7,983 bases of DNA, from NCBI GenBank assembly GCA_003662205.1, contig QMXQ01000067.1, forward strand, positions 1 to 7,983. Reading direction: 5' to 3'. Positions 4,569 through 7,983 of the stretch are shown here, piece after piece. Numbering within the stretch: position 1 is the stretch's first letter; each line of letters opens with the position of its first letter. Below the pieces are notes generated by a model that worked only from the letters and a program-made list of their open reading frames with translations, searched no databases and had not been told where the DNA came from. The translations under genes were made by a program, and so were the position numbers. The DNA is from Candidatus Bathyarchaeota archaeon (lineage in GTDB: Archaea; Thermoproteota; Bathyarchaeia; TCS64).

Positions 4569-5711
4569 CTACGCCTCTGTCCCGTGGGTGACGAGGACCT
4601 TCTCGGCGGCGCCGACGCCGGCTCCCGGCTCCATCTCGTAGCCGAGTTCCATCAGGGCCATCTCCAGGGCGCCCATGGTGGCGAGGATGTCGTTGGTCGT
4701 CGCGTTCCCCATGTGGCCGACGCGCACCGTCTTCCCGGCCAGCTTTCCGAGGCCGCCGGCGATGATGACCCCGTACTTGAGCCGCATCAGGCCGCGCAGG
4801 TCGGGGTCGCTGACGCCCTCGGGGATTCGGGGGACCGAGAGGGTGTGGGCCTCGTATCCCTTCGCGGGGAAGGACGCGAGCCCCAGGGCCTCCAGCCCAG
4901 CCCTGAAGGCTTCGGAGAAGACTCTGTGGCGCCGCCATCGGGCCTCCAGCCCCTCCTCGTGGATGAGGCGGAGGGCTTCGAGCATGCCGAGGACCATGCC
5001 GACGGCGGGCGTCGCGAAGTAGCCCCTGGGGTTGTCCATGATGGGCTTCCACCGCTTCAGGTTGGCGTAGTAGTCGGCTATGGGCGTCTTCCTCTTTTCC
5101 ACCGCCTCCCAGGCGCGGTCGTTGAGGCAGAAGAGGGAGATGCCCGGCGGGGCGCCGATGGCCTTCTGGCTTCCGGTGAGGCAGAGGTCGATGTTCCACT
5201 CGTCCATCTTCAGGGGCATGCCGCCGATGCCGCAGACGGAGTCCACGATGTAGAGGGCGTCCGTATCCTTCGCCAGCTCCCCGATCCTGTCGATGGGGTT
5301 GGCGATGCCCGTGGAGGTGTCGACGTGCTCCACGGTGAAGGCCTTGTAGTCGCCCGCCTCCAGCTTCTCCTCCACCAGCTTCAGGTCGAGGGCCTCCCCC
5401 CACTCGAACCGGAGGCGATCGACGACGCCCCCGTGGGCCTCGACGATCTCCTCCCACTTCTCGCCGAAGAACCCGTTCTCGACGCAGAGGACCTTGTCGC
5501 CCTTCTCGACGAGGTTGGCTATGGCGGCCTCCATCCCCAGGGTGCCGCTCCCCGAGAGCATGAAGGGCGTCCCCTCGGTCATGAACAGCCGCTTCTGCAG
5601 CTCCAGGGCCTCGGCGAAGCCCTCGACGAACTCCTTGCTCACGTGGCTGAGGACGGGCTTGGAGAGGGCCCGCAGCACCCGGGGCGAGACCATGGTCGGC
5701 CCCGGGATCAT
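4569..5711 (-). CDS. Class V PLP-dependent aminotransferase (alanine-glyoxylate / serine-pyruvate / aspartate aminotransferase-like)
   Basis: A 380-residue protein, full family length. It opens with MIPGPTMVSPRVLRAL (IPGPT signature). MLSGSGTLGMEA (51-62) is the phosphate-binding loop, EHVDTSTG (128-135) contacts the cofactor, D157 in YIVDSVCGIGG pairs with the pyridine nitrogen, and K183 in TGSQKAIGAPPG (179-190) is the Schiff-base lysine. R330 in KTVRVGHMG (327-335) is the substrate-carboxylate arginine. Known reactions: transfer of an amino group from Ala, Ser, Asp or similar to glyoxylate, pyruvate or other 2-oxoacids, in the cytosol; specificity cannot be read here. ATG 5711 is chosen because GGGAG (5718-5722) lies 6 nt upstream; an in-frame TTG at 5735 would add MYNEREL. 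A longer open frame upstream overlaps the divergent gene and is not coding. It is divergent from the LarA-like operon, so a shared pathway is plausible. Confidence 0.93.
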   Translation of the reverse strand: MIPGPTMVSPRVLRALSKPVLSHVSKEFVEGFAEALELQKRLFMTEGTPFMLSGSGTLGMEAAIANLVEKGDKVLCVENGFFGEKWEEIVEAHGGVVDRLRFEWGEALDLKLVEEKLEAGDYKAFTVEHVDTSTGIANPIDRIGELAKDTDALYIVDSVCGIGGMPLKMDEWNIDLCLTGSQKAIGAPPGISLFCLNDRAWEAVEKRKTPIADYYANLKRWKPIMDNPRGYFATPAVGMVLGMLEALRLIHEEGLEARWRRHRVFSEAFRAGLEALGLASFPAKGYEAHTLSVPRIPEGVSDPDLRGLMRLKYGVIIAGGLGKLAGKTVRVGHMGNATTNDILATMGALEMALMELGYEMEPGAGVGAAEKVLVTHGTEA

Positions 5712-5767
5712 CAACAGCTCCCGCTCATTATACAATGAACACACCACACAAACACCTCTCCGCGCCG

Positions 5768-5774
5768 TAAATAA
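5768..5774 (-). promoter_or_regulatory. Probable TATA box for the aminotransferase
   Basis: The minus strand reads ATGTTATTTACGG. Transcription would begin near 5745, giving a leader of about 34 nt to the ATG at 5711. The TTTAAA further upstream could serve as an alternative. Confidence 0.4.
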
Positions 5775-5796
5775 CATTTCCGCACAGGGGTGGAAC

Positions 5797-5806
5797 AAAT
5801 TTAAAG
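5797..5806 (+). promoter_or_regulatory. Probable TATA box for the LarA-UxaA-like operon
   Basis: AAATTTAAAG is the clearest AT-rich element in the 139-bp divergent gap. Transcription would begin near 5830, leaving about 20 nt before the TTG start, with GAGAGG (5837-5842) as ribosome site. The core is a palindrome and could also act on the minus strand. Confidence 0.5.
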
Positions 5807-5850
5807 TATCTCCACGACCCTTAACCTTCACATTCTGAGAGGCTGCGCGC

Positions 5851-7116
5851 TTGAGGACCGAGGTGGCCGTCCCCAACATCGAGTGGCACGGGGATACGCC
5901 GCTCACGCTGGAGTTCCCCGCCGGCTGGGACGTGAGGCGCTGCAGGATGGCCTGCGAGGACCAGCCCGGCATGGGCGCCGAGCAGATCAGGTCCGCCCTC
6001 GAAACCCCCGTCGGCACCAGGCCCCTGAGCAGACTCGCCGAGGGCTGCGAGGAGGCGGTCATCATCATCGACGACATGACCCGGCCGACGAAGTCCCACC
6101 AGTACGTGGGCCCCATCCTCGACATCCTCCACGGGGCGGGGGTGCCCCGGGACGGCGTCAGGTTCATCATGGCGAGCGGCAGCCACGGCACCTACGGCCG
6201 CCTCGACTTCGTCAAGAAGCTGGGGGAGGATGTGGTCGCCGAGTACCAGTGCTACAACCACAACCCCTACGAGTACCTCGAGGATCTGGGGGAGACCAGC
6301 CGGGGGACGCCGGTGCGGATCAACGCGGAGGTGATGGGGTGCGACCTCAAGATCGGCGTCGGCACCGTCCTCTTCCACCGTCTCATGGGCTTCAGCGGCG
6401 GCGGCAAGATGGTGATGCCCGGCGTCGCCGGCATCGACACCATCGAGCACAACCACGGCGCCGTCGGCGGCTTCGGCCCCGGGTTGACGCCCCACCCCTC
6501 CACGGGCTACCTGAGGAACGACGGCAACCAGATGCGCCTCGACGCCGAGGAGGCGGCCCGCATGGCGGGCCTCGACTTCAAGGTCGACACCGTCGTCAAC
6601 CTCCGCCGGGACCCCGTCGCGGTCTACGCCAGCGACTTCGTCGAGACGCAGCGGAGGGCGTCCGAGGCGGCGAGGCGGTGGCACCGGACGGAGGCGCCGA
6701 GGGGGATGGACGTCGTCGTCGCCAACACCTACATGAGGGCGAACGAGGCGGCGCTGGGGCTGTGGCCCGCCTACGCCTCCGTGGGGGAGGAGGGCTCCAT
6801 CGTCCTTATCGCCAACGCCCCCGACGGCTACATCAATCACTGGATATTCGGACGCCACGGCAGGCACCGGGGCGCCCGCCTCTGGAACCCCGAGAGGAAG
6901 CCCCTGCTCCGGGGGAAGAGGCTCATCATCTACTCCCCCTACAAGGAGCGGAGTCTTGACATGAAGCTCGGCCTCCCCGAGCAGACCGTCTGGCTCAGGG
7001 CGTGGGAGGAGGTGCTGGAGGTGCTCAAGGCGGAGCACGGCCCCCGCCCCAGGGTCGCCGTCCTCCCCGACGCCACCTCGGGCATCCCCGAGACGGCTCT
7101 GGAGTGGAACGTATGA
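5851..7116 (+). CDS. LarA-family nickel-pincer 2-hydroxyacid racemase/epimerase homologue
   Basis: A 421-residue protein matching LarA (lactate racemase) over its length. DDMTRPT (74-80) is the family's N-terminal signature. H112 in ASGSHG corresponds to the first catalytic His. VLFHRLMGFSGGGK holds H176 and K186, 10 residues apart as are H174 and K184 in Lactobacillus LarA, where K184 carries the pincer cofactor; H202 in EHNH is 16 residues after K186, matching the Ni ligand H200. So the catalytic set is complete. Known chemistry: hydride transfer from the alpha-carbon of a 2-hydroxyacid to the Ni-pincer nucleotide and back, inverting the centre; relatives act on lactate, malate, phenyllactate or sugar acids. 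The substrate here is unknown. TTG start, with GAGAGG 8 nt upstream. Its stop overlaps the next start (ATGA), so the genes are translationally coupled. larB, larC and larE are not in view. Confidence 0.88.
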   Translation: MRTEVAVPNIEWHGDTPLTLEFPAGWDVRRCRMACEDQPGMGAEQIRSALETPVGTRPLSRLAEGCEEAVIIIDDMTRPTKSHQYVGPILDILHGAGVPRDGVRFIMASGSHGTYGRLDFVKKLGEDVVAEYQCYNHNPYEYLEDLGETSRGTPVRINAEVMGCDLKIGVGTVLFHRLMGFSGGGKMVMPGVAGIDTIEHNHGAVGGFGPGLTPHPSTGYLRNDGNQMRLDAEEAARMAGLDFKVDTVVNLRRDPVAVYASDFVETQRRASEAARRWHRTEAPRGMDVVVANTYMRANEAALGLWPAYASVGEEGSIVLIANAPDGYINHWIFGRHGRHRGARLWNPERKPLLRGKRLIIYSPYKERSLDMKLGLPEQTVWLRAWEEVLEVLKAEHGPRPRVAVLPDATSGIPETALEWNV

Positions 7117-7421
7117 AGAAGGCAATCCTGATAGATGGGAAGGATAACGTCGCCACCGTCGCCTCCGACGTCGAGGCCGGCGAGGCGGTGGAGGTCCTCT
7201 CGCCCGAGGGCGAGGTCGTCATGAGGCCCGTGGCGCTTGATGCCATCCCCTTCGGCCACAAGATAGCCCTGGCGGACCTCAGAAGGGGTGACAGGGTGAT
7301 CAAGTATGGGGAGGTGATAGGCGTCGCCTCCACCGACATCAGATCCGGCGGCTGGGTTCACACCCATAACGTTGAGAGCGCCGCGGTCCCCACCTCCGCC
7401 TACGGGAGGGCCGGCCCATGA
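7113..7421 (+). CDS. SAF-domain small subunit of a UxaA/SuyA-type hydro-lyase or sulfo-lyase
   Basis: A 102-residue protein that is all SAF domain. Residues 1-40 form the first beta-rich part (DNVATVASDVEAGEAVEVL). Residues 45-89 carry the family motif: IPFGHKIALADLRRGDRVIK, YGEVIGVASTDIRSGGWVHT and HNVES, with H49, H83 and H85 typical of the N-terminal domain of altronate dehydratase and of the alpha subunit of (2R)-sulfolactate sulfo-lyase. In altronate dehydratase (UxaA) this domain is fused to the catalytic part; here it is separate, as in SuyAB-like two-subunit enzymes. Role: it partners the large subunit next door in eliminating water (or sulfite) from a hydroxyacid. ATG at 7113 overlaps the upstream stop by ATGA, and the end overlaps the next start by ATGA, so equal production with both neighbours is likely. 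Residues 90-102 are a loose tail. Confidence 0.9.
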   Translation: MKKAILIDGKDNVATVASDVEAGEAVEVLSPEGEVVMRPVALDAIPFGHKIALADLRRGDRVIKYGEVIGVASTDIRSGGWVHTHNVESAAVPTSAYGRAGP

Positions 7422-7983
7422 CTGAGTTCTACGGCTACCAGCGGCCGGACGGCTCGGTGGGCGTCCGCAACCACCTGCTGGTGATGGCGCCCATCGACTG
7501 CAGCTACGAGCCCGCGAGGAGGATCGCCGAGCAGGTGGAGGGGGCCGTCGCCGTCACCCAGCACCACGGATGCGGTCTCGACGAGATGGTGGCGAACACC
7601 CTCATCGGCGTCGGCTGCAACCCCAACGTCGCCGGCGTCCTCCTCGTCGGCCTGGGCTGCGAGACTCTCACCTCCGAGGTCCTCGCCGAGGGGATCGAGC
7701 CGATGGGGAAGCCCGTCGAGATCGTCGTCATCCAGCGGGAGGGCAGCACCCTCAGGACCATCGAGAAGGGGACCCGGGTCCTGCAGCGCATGGCCCAGGA
7801 GGTCGCCGAGCTCAGGCGGGAGCCCTTCCCCCTCTCGGAGCTCACCCTCGCCGTCGAGTGCGGGGGCTCAGACGCGACGTCGGGCCTAGCCGCGAACCCC
7901 GCGGTGGGCGTCGCCGCCGACATGCTCATCGACGAGGGGGGCGCCGTCATCTTCAGCGAGGTCCAGGAGATGACCGGCACCCA
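7418..7983 (+). CDS. UxaA/SuyB-type large subunit of a hydroxyacid dehydratase or sulfo-lyase (runs off the window)
   Basis: The first 188 residues are present; family members are about 380 long. The N-terminus FYGYQRPDGSVGVRNHLLVM (4-23) is the family hallmark (GYxRPDGRxGVRN). C28 in IDCSYEPA, HHGCG (49-53, C52), GLGCETL (79-84 region, C81) and VECGGSDATSGLAANPAVG (146-164, C148) are the conserved cysteine and polar segments of altronate/galactarate dehydratases and (2R)-sulfolactate sulfo-lyase, which use iron or another divalent metal. TLRTIEKG (111-118) is another shared motif, and the last residues FSEVQEMTG match the T/S-E-x-x-E-x-x-G site of the family. Reaction: removal of water from an aldonate/aldarate-like hydroxyacid, or sulfite from sulfolactate; the present part does not decide. 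The start is fixed by the ATGA overlap with the SAF subunit. Confidence 0.9.
   Translation, partial: MTEFYGYQRPDGSVGVRNHLLVMAPIDCSYEPARRIAEQVEGAVAVTQHHGCGLDEMVANTLIGVGCNPNVAGVLLVGLGCETLTSEVLAEGIEPMGKPVEIVVIQREGSTLRTIEKGTRVLQRMAQEVAELRREPFPLSELTLAVECGGSDATSGLAANPAVGVAADMLIDEGGAVIFSEVQEMTGT

Noticed and set aside
4584..5738. A plus-strand open frame of 384 codons
   Set aside because: It is antisense to the aminotransferase, which has a full set of PLP motifs.
5712..6191. A 160-residue N-terminal extension of the aminotransferase
   Set aside because: It would overlap the divergent LarA homologue and its promoter; the family start IPGPT coincides with an ATG carrying a ribosome site.
5821..7125. 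A minus-strand open frame of 434 codons
   Set aside because: It is antisense to the LarA homologue, whose catalytic residues are all present on the plus strand; the antisense product is Gly/Val/Asp/Ala-rich without domains.
1..7983. CRISPR array or long terminal repeats
   Set aside because: No regularly spaced repeats or long direct or inverted repeats were seen on either strand.

Overview
The window reads as archaeal chromosome. The signs are an archaeal-type lipid reductase (geranylgeranyl reductase family), a long SlyD-like FKBP with a C-terminal extension, a FUN14 membrane protein, TATA boxes about 25-35 bp upstream of genes and tRNAs, CCA encoded in both tRNA genes, and frequent TTG or GTG starts. 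Most genes are very GC-rich. The Lrp-type regulator with an extra N-terminal helical domain suggests the TACK side (Bathyarchaeia-like), but the sequence alone does not prove this.

Layout. (a) 1-1208, minus: a two-gene unit, FKBP peptidyl-prolyl isomerase followed 18 bp later by the N-terminal 125 codons of an FAD-dependent geranylgeranyl reductase, which leaves the window. (b) 1398-1694, plus: a small ArsR-like winged-helix protein, divergent from the FKBP. (c) 1768-2682, minus: a three-part Lrp/AsnC-type regulator with a Cys-rich tail; an AT-rich upstream region carries a perfect 6-1-6 inverted repeat and a related half-site. (d) 2852-3377, minus: a pseudogene not listed by simple ORF calling; three small indels explain the breaks, and the parent would have been about 173 residues. 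(e) 3643-3720, minus: a CAT-anticodon tRNA; 3817-4155, plus: FUN14 protein; 4207-4285, plus: tRNA-Glu(TTC). (f) 4287-4425, minus: a decayed N-terminal stump of a cyclic amidohydrolase that stops at the 3' end of tRNA-Glu. (g) 4569-5711, minus: a class V aminotransferase with a terminator hairpin. (h) 5851-7983, plus, divergent from (g): an operon with two successive ATGA overlaps, encoding a LarA-type nickel-pincer racemase/epimerase homologue, a SAF-domain UxaA/SuyA-type small subunit and a UxaA/SuyB-type large subunit that leaves the window.

The most interesting unit is (h) with (g). A LarA-family enzyme inverts the alpha-carbon of a 2-hydroxyacid, and UxaA/SuyAB-type enzymes eliminate water or sulfite from hydroxyacids. 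Coupled translation of the three suggests an epimerise-then-eliminate pathway; the divergent aminotransferase may handle a 2-oxoacid or amino-acid partner. Substrate and pathway are inferences. The accessory genes for the nickel-pincer cofactor (larB, larC, larE) are not in this window.

The middle (about 1700-3640) is visibly more AT-rich than its flanks and contains the regulator, the pseudogene and 265 bp without a recognisable gene. It looks like a more loosely held segment between conserved blocks.
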